From the NCBI GenBank assembly GCA_017609695.1, contig JAFCDM010000014.1:1-9617 (forward strand): a stretch of DNA of 9,617 nt, written 5' to 3'. The notes under the pieces were generated by a model that was given only the letters and a program-made list of their open reading frames with translations, was not told the origin of the DNA and ran no database searches. Each line of letters opens with the position of its first letter. Position 1 is the first letter of the stretch. Made by a program: the position numbers and the translations under genes. The stretch is from Candidatus Pacearchaeota archaeon (lineage in GTDB: Archaea > Nanobdellota > Nanobdellia > Pacearchaeales > GW2011-AR1). Below are positions 1-5,150 of the stretch, one piece after another.

Positions 1-612
1 ATTTTTGGGTTGCCAGAATTTAAAATTGTTGATGCAGAAACAATTCAGCCTGGAAAGATAATTGAAAAAAAGACCGGGCTTGAAATTAATTGCAAATACT
101 CTAATTTTCAAAGAGGAGAAGTTACACGGGAACAATATCTTAAAGCCTTATCAAAATGTATTGAAGATGCAAAAAAACCTGTGTTAGTTCATGTTAATGC
201 TTTTAAAGATTTACCTACAGAACAGGAAATTGAACAATATGATTTAAAGATAATGGAGAGGGAAAAACTTAGGAGATTGCAGAAAAAAGATGCTGTTGGA
301 GAGCAAGCTGATAGGTTTAAAAAAGGAGAAATAGATATTTTGTATTCTACAAAATGTAATCGTGGAGTTGATTTTCCAGGAGAAACTTGTAATAGCATAA
401 TTTTAACAAGGTATCCTTTTCCAAATATTAGTTCTCTTTTTTGGAGAATTTTAAGGAAAACAAAACCAGGCTATTATTTTGAATTTTATATGGATAAGGC
501 AAAAAGAGAATTTTTACAAAAGATTTATAGAGGATTAAGAAGTGAAGATGATAGCATCTTTCTTTTATCTCCAGATTTGAGAGTTTTTTCAGAAGTTTCT
601 GGGATTGGATAA
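1..612 (+). CDS. Rad3/DinG-like helicase, C-terminal part (5' end cut off by window)
   Basis: This is the last 203 codons of a superfamily 2 helicase; the frame is open to the left edge, so the TTG at position 10 is not the true start. What is seen is RecA-like domain 2 of the Rad3/XPD/DinG type. Counting from base 10, a motif IV strand VLVHVNAF lies at residues 58-65, motif V STKCNRGVDFPGE at 113-125, a PFPNIS loop follows, and motif VI QKIYRGLR is at 170-177, then SEDDSIFLLSPDLRVF. Family knowledge: such enzymes use ATP to unwind DNA in repair or replication. Motif VI normally reads QxxGRxxR; the Gly before the first Arg is Tyr here, while the two Arg finger positions remain. The Walker A, DEAH and possible Fe-S regions lie outside the window, so XPD, DinG and other relatives cannot be told apart. 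It ends with TAA; the next gene has its own TATA box. Confidence 0.8.
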   Translation: MFGLPEFKIVDAETIQPGKIIEKKTGLEINCKYSNFQRGEVTREQYLKALSKCIEDAKKPVLVHVNAFKDLPTEQEIEQYDLKIMEREKLRRLQKKDAVGEQADRFKKGEIDILYSTKCNRGVDFPGETCNSIILTRYPFPNISSLFWRILRKTKPGYYFEFYMDKAKREFLQKIYRGLRSEDDSIFLLSPDLRVFSEVSGIG

Positions 613-629
613 ATTTATTTATAGTTAGA

Positions 630-637
630 TTTATAAA
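630..637 (+). promoter_or_regulatory. TATA box for the acidic small protein
   Basis: TTTATAAA lies 23-30 nt before the ATG at 660, the spacing seen at most other genes here. It predicts transcription starting at or next to the ATG. The GGAGG at 640-644 would then lie upstream of the transcript and not act as a ribosome-binding site. Confidence 0.6.
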
Positions 638-659
638 TTGGAGGTTGGTGGTTAATTTA

Positions 660-944
660 ATGAAAGATTATCAAGAATCAAAATTATTGTCTGAATTTTT
701 TGATTTAAGAGAAATGCCTGGAGATTTTGAAGAAGATCTATTATATTTGATTGGTTATGTAAGAAAAAAGAGTGATGCAAAAAGTCAAGATTATTTAGAT
801 TATTTAAGAGTTGGTGTTAAGGCTTTGTTTTTAGATTCAGAAGCAACAAAAAGAGAATATGCTGAGATTTATGATTTGCTAGGAGACTTTGAAGCGGATG
901 AATGTGAGGAAGAAGAACAATGTGAGGAAGAAGATGAAGATTAA
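660..944 (+). CDS. Small acidic protein of unknown function
   Basis: This 94-residue protein is not one I recognise. Its first ~75 residues look helical (LLSEFFDLREMPGD, then DYLDYLRVGVKALFLD). The last ~16 are almost all Glu and Asp with two Cys, ending ECEEEEQCEEEDED. No signal peptide or membrane segment is visible, so it is probably cytoplasmic. I chose the ATG at 660 because a TATA box sits 23-30 nt upstream; TTG at 645 and GTG at 648 are in-frame alternatives. Its 3' end overlaps the next gene by 11 nt, and the Glu-rich coding stretch GAGGAAG also serves as that gene's ribosome-binding site. The ADECEE peptide near its end recurs as the last six residues of that next gene. The acidic tail could bind a basic partner or metal; this is a guess. 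Confidence 0.7.
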   Translation: MKDYQESKLLSEFFDLREMPGDFEEDLLYLIGYVRKKSDAKSQDYLDYLRVGVKALFLDSEATKREYAEIYDLLGDFEADECEEEEQCEEEDED

Positions 945-1089
945 GAAAAAATGTAAAGATTGTGGAAAAGAATTTGAAACAGAAAAGAATTCAAGATATC
1001 TTAGAAAATATTGTGATAAATGTTCTAAAGAAAGAAAAAAAGCATATGAGAAGATTTATATGGTAACTGCTGATGAATGTGAAGAGTAG
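934..1089 (+). CDS. Zinc-ribbon miniprotein
   Basis: A 51-residue basic protein with two CxxC knuckles: CKDC at residues 7-10 and CDKC at 27-30, with 16 residues between them, as in small zinc ribbons. A Lys/Arg-rich helix (SKERKKAYEK) follows, so nucleic-acid binding is plausible. An upstream in-frame ATG at 889 would add 15 residues, but the start at 934 is better: GAGGAAG at 924-930 is a Shine-Dalgarno-like site at good spacing, and the extra residues merely read the Glu-rich tail of the preceding gene out of frame. It overlaps that gene by 11 nt, suggesting translational coupling and a shared task. It ends ADECEE, the same peptide found near the end of its partner. Zinc binding is inferred from the Cys spacing only. 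Confidence 0.7.
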   Translation: MKIKKKCKDCGKEFETEKNSRYLRKYCDKCSKERKKAYEKIYMVTADECEE

Positions 1090-1091
1090 TT

Positions 1092-1105
1092 AATTTTTTA
1101 AAATT
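1092..1105. terminator. Possible bidirectional T-tract terminator
   Basis: A near-symmetric AATTTTTTAAAATT tract sits between convergent genes ending at 1089 (+) and 1109 (-). It gives a T run on the + strand and a shorter one on the - strand. Archaeal terminators are often just T-rich tracts, so it could serve both, but the signal is weak in such an A+T-rich background. Confidence 0.3.
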
Positions 1106-1108
1106 CTC

Positions 1109-1453
1109 TCACTCAAAAATCCCTTCACAATTACCATCTATGCATTTACAAGAAGTAGGTGCTGCACAAAAACAAGCTCCTCCAGAATCTTTTGGAAGAG
1201 CATTTAAATTATAACATCCGCAATTACAATCTCCATCTTTTCCAAAAACAATACAATCATTATCTGATTCGCATTTCACAGTTGCTGGGCATTCTTCAAA
1301 TTCACAATCAGGAGGGATTCTTACAACAGCTGTTCCATCTGGACAAATCCTCGCATCTTCTGTGCAAGCAACTGCTTGTGGTTTATTAAAATAAATTAAT
1401 GCAGAAATTATAATTAAAATTAATACAATTACAATAATTATCTGTTTTTTCAT
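1109..1453 (-). CDS. Membrane-anchored cysteine-rich surface protein
   Basis: 114 residues. One strongly hydrophobic segment (residues 4-22) is followed by an extracytoplasmic part with 14 Cys: 30, 37, 50, 55, 61, 67, 76, 78, 80, 94, 96, 102, 104 and 109. An even number in a secreted protein suggests seven disulfides. The first module, CTEDARICPDG...RIPPDCEFEEC, is a short Cys motif I know from many surface proteins of archaea and candidate-phylum bacteria. The second, CESDNDC...CNCGC...CKCIDGNC, has the SDxDC pattern of small disulfide-rich domains. No catalytic residues can be named. Its ATG overlaps the stop of the upstream gene (ATGA, 1450-1453), so translation is probably coupled. It is the last gene of a three-gene minus-strand unit. 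Its role could be adhesion, protection or cell-cell contact; nothing in the sequence decides. Confidence 0.75.
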   Translation of the reverse strand: MKKQIIIVIVLILIIISALIYFNKPQAVACTEDARICPDGTAVVRIPPDCEFEECPATVKCESDNDCIVFGKDGDCNCGCYNLNALPKDSGGACFCAAPTSCKCIDGNCEGIFE

Positions 1454-1635
1454 TTTTTCTTTTTTGAATTAAGATACAATATAAGAAAAGCTGCTCCAAT
1501 ACCTATAAAAAGAAAAGCCATTATTTCCTTTATAAGAAGTCCGATTCCTATGCCAATAAATAAACATGCAGGGATTATCCAATTCTCTGGATCTTTTTTA
1601 TAATGCTTGATTTGTTTTTTTATTTTCTTTTTCAT
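1450..1635 (-). CDS. Two-TM miniprotein
   Basis: A 61-residue protein with a very basic N-terminus (KKKIKKQIKHYKKDPENW) and two hydrophobic segments at about residues 19-36 and 38-55. Both carry the same FIGIGIG/FIGIGAA glycine pattern, so they may pair as a hairpin, and the protein ends in KKKK. Both ends are predicted to be cytoplasmic by the positive-inside rule. Similar IIPA-LFIGIG miniproteins are familiar from archaeal genomes, with no known function. It starts 20 nt after the stop of the secreted protein gene ending at 1656. No TATA box or Shine-Dalgarno site is visible there, so it is probably read from the promoter upstream of 2246. It shares a 4-nt ATGA overlap with the Cys-rich gene downstream. 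Confidence 0.7.
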   Translation of the reverse strand: MKKKIKKQIKHYKKDPENWIIPACLFIGIGIGLLIKEIMAFLFIGIGAAFLILYLNSKKKK

Positions 1636-1655
1636 TATAATCTTAAGAATTAATT

Positions 1656-2246
1656 TTATTCTTCAGGTTCTGTTGCTAAAAAAGCCCACCAAGGTTTTTT
1701 AACTCTAATTAATTCTCCTGTTTCTGCACTTACCTGAGCATTTGTCTGCATTTTTAATCTAAACATTCCGAATAATTTTGCATGTCTTTGTGCTTGAATT
1801 TCATAAGCTGCTTGTGTTTGGTTTCTTTTTCCAACTTCTTTTAATTCAATTGTGCAATTATTTTCTTCAGAACAAACTCTTAATCTTAATCTTTTTAATG
1901 CTGTTTCAGAAGCAGTATCTGGCATTATTTTTATTTCAGCATTTTTTCCATTACTTAATTGGACTTTTAATTTTGTTTTATTTTGAGTTGTTTCTTGTGT
2001 TAGATTGCAAGAACAATCAACATCTATTCCTTTAATTTTTAATTGAATCCTGTCTTTTGTTTTTTGCTTAATTTGTATTTGTTCTCCATTTTCTCCTGTA
2101 TAATTGCCTTCTTGGATTATTTGTTTAATCTGGTTTGCAATATTACTTGCTTGTCCTTGATTATTATCTTGTGTATTACTTTGTGCTGCAAAGATTAAAT
2201 TAATCATAAGAAGGCTTATAAATAAAAATAATATTTCTTTTTTCAT
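1656..2246 (-). CDS. Secreted protein of a DPANN-type family, unknown function
   Basis: 196 residues with a signal peptide (hydrophobic 4-19, probable cleavage after Ala20 or Ala21), a Gln/Asn-rich linker, then a mixed beta domain. Cysteines pair plausibly as C78/C80 and C125/C131. Five N-glycosylation sequons are visible: N48-Y-T, N81-L-T, N89-K-T, N130-C-T and N142-Q-T. The C-terminal half (MPDTASETALKRLRLRVCSE, ELKEVG, and KPWWAFLATE at the end) matches my memory of a family of secreted proteins common in Woesearchaeota and Pacearchaeota; this recall has not been checked by a search. No catalytic motif is seen. It is the first gene of a three-gene unit, and a TATA box 22-29 nt before the ATG implies a leaderless transcript. 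A structural or envelope role is a reasonable guess. Confidence 0.8.
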   Translation of the reverse strand: MKKEILFLFISLLMINLIFAAQSNTQDNNQGQASNIANQIKQIIQEGNYTGENGEQIQIKQKTKDRIQLKIKGIDVDCSCNLTQETTQNKTKLKVQLSNGKNAEIKIMPDTASETALKRLRLRVCSEENNCTIELKEVGKRNQTQAAYEIQAQRHAKLFGMFRLKMQTNAQVSAETGELIRVKKPWWAFLATEPEE

Positions 2247-2267
2247 GATTAATATAATAAAAAAAGG

Positions 2268-2275
2268 TTTTTAAA
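2268..2275 (-). promoter_or_regulatory. TATA box for the secreted-protein operon
   Basis: Reading the minus strand, TTTAAAAA lies 22-29 nt before the ATG at 2246, followed by CC. It lies in the 36-nt gap after the gene ending at 2283 and predicts a leaderless transcript. Confidence 0.65.
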
Positions 2276-2282
2276 TGTTGAG

Positions 2283-2954
2283 TTAAGGTTTTAATTTGTA
2301 TACTAACCCTACCCCATATAATTCAAACTTAAATCCATTTGTATTATCTTCAAAACTTGTTGTTTCATAAAATGGTTTTACTGAAAATCTTTCTGAAATT
2401 GGGATTTCTGCTGAAACCTTAAATCCTAATTTTCCTTTTGGATTATCTCCAATATCTGTATTTGTATAAAAAGGAATTGAAGATCCTGCTTTAAGATAAA
2501 TTCCATCTATGTTTGTTCCAATCCCTAAATTAGCTTCTGCAAAATTTAAATCTCCCCAAGAAGTTTCAGATGAATTTCTTCTTAAGTTTTTAAATCCTGC
2601 TCCGATAGATGGATAAAAAGTATGTTTAAAAAATTGAATTGGATGGCTTATTTCTGCGGATATTTCTTTTGTATCATGAATTGATTGTAAATCTTCATCA
2701 GGTGGTTCTGCTTGAGTATTATATTCAAAACTTATTTGTTTTTTAAATTCTTCTTTTTTTTCTGCTATGCTCAATCCTACACCCATCATAACCTTGTGAG
2801 TTGTAGATTCTGAAGTTTTTCCTTGAGTATCAAAGGTTCCTGCTCTTACATTTGCTTTAACATCATATCTTTCAAGAAAATTGTTATTACTACAACCTGT
2901 TGAACCTAATATTGCTGAGATACATGAAACTCCAACAATTATTTTTTCTAGCAT
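2283..2954 (-). CDS. Lipoprotein-like, beta-strand-rich (barrel-like) surface protein
   Basis: 223 residues. The N-terminus is a short hydrophobic segment ending in GSTGC (Cys21), a degenerate lipobox lacking the usual Leu at -3. The rest is rich in alternating polar/hydrophobic strands with short turns, for example THKVMMGVGLSI, YPSIGAGFKNL, AEANLGIGTN, GIYLKAGSSIPFY, KLGFKVSAEIPI, FSVKPFYETTSFE and FKFELYGVGLVYKLKP. The Gly/aromatic strand ends and paired strands resemble a small bacterial outer-membrane barrel of the porin or Opa type. That would be unusual in an archaeon, most of which have one membrane. It could equally be a soluble secreted beta protein or a gene acquired from a bacterium; its base composition does not differ visibly from its neighbours. 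Its own TATA box lies 22-29 nt upstream of the ATG. Fold assignment is inference. Confidence 0.65.
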   Translation of the reverse strand: MLEKIIVGVSCISAILGSTGCSNNNFLERYDVKANVRAGTFDTQGKTSESTTHKVMMGVGLSIAEKKEEFKKQISFEYNTQAEPPDEDLQSIHDTKEISAEISHPIQFFKHTFYPSIGAGFKNLRRNSSETSWGDLNFAEANLGIGTNIDGIYLKAGSSIPFYTNTDIGDNPKGKLGFKVSAEIPISERFSVKPFYETTSFEDNTNGFKFELYGVGLVYKLKP

Positions 2955-2975
2955 GATTTTTTATTTAGTTAATTA

Positions 2976-2983
2976 TATTTAAA
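2976..2983 (-). promoter_or_regulatory. TATA box for the barrel-like lipoprotein
   Basis: On the minus strand TTTAAATA lies 22-29 nt before the ATG at 2954, so the transcript should be leaderless. It is back to back with the plus-strand promoter of the Fic gene. Confidence 0.65.
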
Positions 2984-3038
2984 GTTTTCTTATGATTTGT
3001 TTCAAGAATAAGTAGTGAATTTTGAAGTTATGGAAAGA

Positions 3039-3046
3039 CTTATATA
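3039..3046 (+). promoter_or_regulatory. TATA box of the Fic/RHH operon
   Basis: CTTATATA, preceded by the purine-rich GGAAAGA expected of a TFB-recognition element, lies 23-30 nt before the ATG at 3069. Imperfect inverted arms flank it: AATAAGTAGT at about 3007-3016 and ACTACTATT at 3053-3061. These could be a repressor site, but one base is out of register. Confidence 0.6.
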
Positions 3047-3068
3047 CTGCTTACTACTATTTATGTGT

Positions 3069-3404
3069 ATGGAAATTGGTAAGGAAGATTTACTTAGAAT
3101 AAATCACGGATTTGGGGGGAACATTAGAAGTGATTCAAGTATAGATTTTGCTATTGAAATGCAAGAAAATCCAAAATTAGGAAATTACAAAAAGTTAGCT
3201 TATTTATGGAGAGCTATATTAGTGGATCATCCTTTTTCAGATGGAAACAAAAGAACTGCAACATTTTTTGCATTAAAATTTGCAGAAGAAAACAAGAAAA
3301 AAATAGATAGAGGATTGATAATTCATCATGCTTTATCTGTAGCAAAAAATAATATAACTAATATAAGACAGATTGAATGGAGATTAAAAACTTGTATAAT
3401 ATAA
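3069..3404 (+). CDS. Fic/Doc-family toxin
   Basis: A 111-residue protein with a complete Fic motif, HPFSDGNKRTA, at residues 54-64. In this family His54 is the catalytic base and the GNKR loop binds the nucleotide phosphates. Fic proteins transfer AMP or another nucleotide moiety to protein targets, and Doc phosphorylates elongation factor Tu. The size and the N-terminal GFGG segment (residues 14-17) fit the Doc-like group rather than large Fic enzymes. No inhibitory (S/T)xxxE(G/N) helix is apparent, as expected for a toxin restrained by a separate partner. A longer frame reaches a GTG at 3015 and an ATG at 3030, but those would place the TATA box (3039-3046) inside the gene; the ATG at 3069 gives the usual spacing and the natural start MEIGKEDLL. 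The partner gene begins one base after its stop. Confidence 0.85.
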   Translation: MEIGKEDLLRINHGFGGNIRSDSSIDFAIEMQENPKLGNYKKLAYLWRAILVDHPFSDGNKRTATFFALKFAEENKKKIDRGLIIHHALSVAKNNITNIRQIEWRLKTCII

Positions 3405-3405
3405 A

Positions 3406-3615
3406 ATGGCTTTAAAACAAAAAACAATAAATAATATACTAAATAAATACAAAGATGTATTTGAAGCTCTTGAAAATTATGATGAAACAAGAGAACTTCC
3501 TTTTCAAAGGAAAAGGATAGATATAACTCTGTCTGTTGAAACTATTAATAAACTTAAAAAAATAAAAGAAAAGACAGGCAAACCTATCTCAAGAATAATT
3601 GAGGAAAAGTTTTGA
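3406..3615 (+). CDS. Ribbon-helix-helix antitoxin-like partner of Fic
   Basis: 69 residues. The first ~30 look helical (TINNILNKYKDVFEALENYD). They are followed by a ribbon-helix-helix motif: beta strand RIDITLS at 37-43, helix VETINKLKKIKEKTG, turn KP, and helix ISRIIEEKF to the end. RHH dimers bind DNA through the paired strands. The N-terminal helical part may be what contacts and blocks the Fic enzyme (inference). It starts one base after the Fic stop (TAA A ATG) with no ribosome site of its own, so translation is surely coupled. The order toxin-then-antitoxin is the reverse of classical phd-doc. It would be expected to repress the promoter at 3039-3046 with the toxin as co-repressor, as in other such pairs. 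It could also be a plain transcription factor. Confidence 0.75.
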   Translation: MALKQKTINNILNKYKDVFEALENYDETRELPFQRKRIDITLSVETINKLKKIKEKTGKPISRIIEEKF

Positions 3616-3674
3616 TTATTCAGACCTTTTAAATTGTCCTTCAATTAAAAAATATTGAAATTTATATTCTTCTG

Positions 3675-3986
3675 CTAAATAAAGATAATGTTCAGATTTT
3701 TTCTTACTCCTTTTTTGTTGTAGGTTTGAGAAATTATTGCACAAGCTTTGCTTAATTCCCTTAATACAGATTGTTTTTGTAATAAATCTCTTCTATGAAC
3801 CCCTTTTGAAACTTCTTCCATTAATTTGGCTCCATCAACATAACCTTGCATTAAACCATCTTGTTTTCCAGTTTCGTAATCTTGCATTGCTTTTTGAGAA
3901 TCAATATTTTGAGTAGTTTTACATCCAGATAGGGAAACAAATGGGAGTAGGATAGATGCAATTATATTTGTTAATTTTTGTTTCAT
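3675..3986 (-). CDS. Small lipoprotein
   Basis: 103 residues. A signal peptide (KQKLTNIIASILLPFVSL) ends in a good lipobox, LSGC, with Cys22 as the predicted lipidation site, so the protein is likely anchored on the outer face of the membrane. The mature part is helical and charged, containing KAMQDYETGKQDGLMQGYVD and a KLMEEVSKG helix, with one more Cys at 62. The Gly-spaced pattern GKQDGLMQGYVDG recalls the helical repeats of bacterial envelope spacers, but that is weak. The last ~13 residues (KKGVRKNLNIIFI) look less ordered and could reflect a shifted end. I do not recognise a family. Its own TATA box precedes it, so it is transcribed separately from the metalloprotease gene upstream. Confidence 0.65.
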   Translation of the reverse strand: MKQKLTNIIASILLPFVSLSGCKTTQNIDSQKAMQDYETGKQDGLMQGYVDGAKLMEEVSKGVHRRDLLQKQSVLRELSKACAIISQTYNKKGVRKNLNIIFI

Positions 3987-4007
3987 TTAATTTTAGAATT
4001 TGTTTTA

Positions 4008-4015
4008 ATTTAAAA
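4008..4015 (-). promoter_or_regulatory. TATA box for the small lipoprotein
   Basis: Minus-strand TTTTAAAT lies 22-29 nt before the ATG at 3986, preceded by GC. Leaderless start predicted. Confidence 0.6.
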
Positions 4016-4043
4016 GCATTGTTATATTTTTATGCTATATCTT

Positions 4044-4706
4044 TTAAGAACTATAAATCTCTTTTAATGCTTTTTCTATGTCTTTATCAATCTTTTTTAT
4101 TTTGCAATCTTGATAATCTAGTTGATAAGAAAACATGACTGAAGACATATCTCCTACATCTCTGAAACCAAAAAGATGTAAAATTTCGTGAACTTCTAAT
4201 CTTGGGTAACCTGTTTTACATAATCTTGTCTGTTGTCCATATAAATTTATTTCTCCTTTTATAATTAAATTTTTATTAGATTTGTCTAGATGTATAAGTG
4301 CATCTGCTAATGTTTCATCTTTCCATTTTTCCCATTGACTTTCCTTACAATAAATTGATATGTCTGGATTTGTTTTTGTTTCTTTAAACCATAATAAAAA
4401 TCCTGTATCTTGTTTTAATTGTTCAAATGCTTTTCTCATTTCAATTTCTCTTTTTTCAGGACAATTTGTTTCAAATTTATAAGTTAAAGGCATATGACTC
4501 CAATGAATTTTAGTAGTATTTGAGAATTCATCTACTTGTTCTTGATTTTCTATTAATTTTCCAGTTATTGATTTTTCTGGGTTTGGGTTTGAAATCACCC
4601 TTCCGGTTATTGATTTTTGTTGATTTAAAAAATAAACACTAAAAATAAGAAACAAGATTGATAAAATGTTTAAAGTAATTAAAAGTAGTTTTAATCTTTT
4701 ACTCAT
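4044..4706 (-). CDS. Membrane-anchored matrixin-like metalloprotease
   Basis: 220 residues. One N-terminal membrane segment (5-27) anchors an external domain. A metzincin zinc site HEILHLFGFRD is at 173-183: His173, Glu174 (catalytic) and His177 fit HExxH, followed by GxxD with Asp183 in the place of the usual third His. A Met-turn candidate, SSVMF, follows at 188-192. Asp as third ligand is known in snapalysin-type metzincins. A strand and upper-rim segment EINLYGQQTRLC precedes the helix. Cys82, Cys120, Cys163 and Cys201 could form two disulfides. Family knowledge: such enzymes cut extracellular proteins. Residues 31-38 and 45-52 form a small tandem repeat (KSITGRVI, KSITGKLI) next to the membrane; ITG-type motifs here are familiar from DPANN surface proteins. 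Its own TATA box lies 22-29 nt upstream. Activity with Asp183 is untested. Confidence 0.8.
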   Translation of the reverse strand: MSKRLKLLLITLNILSILFLIFSVYFLNQQKSITGRVISNPNPEKSITGKLIENQEQVDEFSNTTKIHWSHMPLTYKFETNCPEKREIEMRKAFEQLKQDTGFLLWFKETKTNPDISIYCKESQWEKWKDETLADALIHLDKSNKNLIIKGEINLYGQQTRLCKTGYPRLEVHEILHLFGFRDVGDMSSVMFSYQLDYQDCKIKKIDKDIEKALKEIYSS

Positions 4707-4727
4707 GTGTATAACAAGAGTTAAGGG

Positions 4728-4735
4728 TTTTTAGA
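4728..4735 (-). promoter_or_regulatory. TATA box for the metalloprotease
   Basis: Minus-strand TCTAAAAA, followed by CCC, lies 22-29 nt before the ATG at 4706. It sits just before the end of the neighbouring gene at 4746. Confidence 0.55.
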
Positions 4736-4745
4736 ATTTTTGTTA

Positions 4746-4964
4746 CTAAAATCCTTGGTAATTCTGACTTAAACCTACAAGATATTCAAATCCTGTTTTT
4801 AAGATAGGATTTACTATTTTATCCAAAGCAAGAAGCGTTACAGCAGGAATCGTGAGATATAAAGAAACCCAAAAAGCAGTTTCTTTTAACTCTGCCATTT
4901 TTTTATGATGATGTTCTTCTTTCATAAACTTAAATTCGAGTTGTTTTTCTAATGGTTTTTTCAT
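4746..4964 (-). CDS. Single-TM miniprotein, unknown function
   Basis: 72 residues. A charged N-terminal helix with three consecutive His (EEHHHKKMAEL, residues 16-26) leads into a hydrophobic stretch at about 31-47 (FWVSLYLTIPAVTLLAL). After it comes an amphipathic C-terminal part (NPILKTGFEYLVGLSQ). It probably spans the membrane once with the charged part inside. I do not recognise it. The TATA box 22-29 nt before the ATG supports the start; no Shine-Dalgarno site is seen. It lies 39 nt upstream of the metalloprotease ATG, but that gene has its own promoter, so an operon is possible but not required. Confidence 0.6.
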   Translation of the reverse strand: MKKPLEKQLEFKFMKEEHHHKKMAELKETAFWVSLYLTIPAVTLLALDKIVNPILKTGFEYLVGLSQNYQGF

Positions 4965-4985
4965 ATTTATAATAAGTGTTTAGTT

Positions 4986-4993
4986 ATTTTAAG
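4986..4993 (-). promoter_or_regulatory. TATA box for the single-TM miniprotein
   Basis: Minus-strand CTTAAAAT lies 22-29 nt before the ATG at 4964. The long A-rich tract just upstream on this strand (complement of 4994-5033) may ease promoter opening. Confidence 0.6.
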
Positions 4994-5033
4994 TTTTTTG
5001 GTTTATTTTTTTATTTTTTTTGTTTTGGTTTTT
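4994..5033 (+). other. Poly-T tract between divergent promoters
   Basis: About 40 nt made almost only of T with a few G and A, between the minus-strand promoter at 4986-4993 and the plus-strand promoter at 5101. It could act as a roadblock or terminator for stray plus-strand transcription, or as an A-tract-like bend. The sequence alone does not say. Confidence 0.35.
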
Positions 5034-5100
5034 CATCTACCTTAAGTAATAAAAATACCTATTTTAACACCATAATCTTTATAAGGGAGATTTAGTAGGA

Positions 5101-5120
5101 TATAAAATGTAGATTTTATA
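5101..5120. promoter_or_regulatory. TATA box inside a perfect 8-bp inverted repeat
   Basis: TATAAAAT (5101-5108), GTAG, ATTTTATA (5113-5120) form a perfect 8-bp inverted repeat. The left arm is the likely TATA box of the secreted protein gene at 5151 and predicts a transcript start near 5128-5132, leaving a short leader that holds the Shine-Dalgarno site. The right arm would be a TATA box for the opposite strand. The symmetry may be a repressor site or chance. Confidence 0.5.
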
Positions 5121-5132
5121 TTTTAATAATTG

Positions 5133-5140
5133 AAAGGAGG
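5133..5140 (+). promoter_or_regulatory. Strong Shine-Dalgarno site of the secreted protein gene
   Basis: AAAGGAGG ends 10 nt before the ATG at 5151 and is the best match to the archaeal 16S rRNA tail in the window. Most other genes appear leaderless, so this leader marks the gene as one likely to be translated strongly. Confidence 0.75.
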
Positions 5141-5150
5141 TTAAAAAATA

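Noticed and set aside
1778..2035. Plus-strand frame opposite the secreted protein gene
   Set aside because: Low-complexity Phe/Leu-rich antisense shadow of a gene with a signal peptide and family-like motifs; no promoter.
3015..3068. N-terminal extension of the Fic protein from GTG 3015, ATG 3030 or ATG 3063
   Set aside because: The TATA box at 3039-3046 would lie inside the gene or too close; the ATG at 3069 fits the spacing and the expected Doc-like N-terminus.
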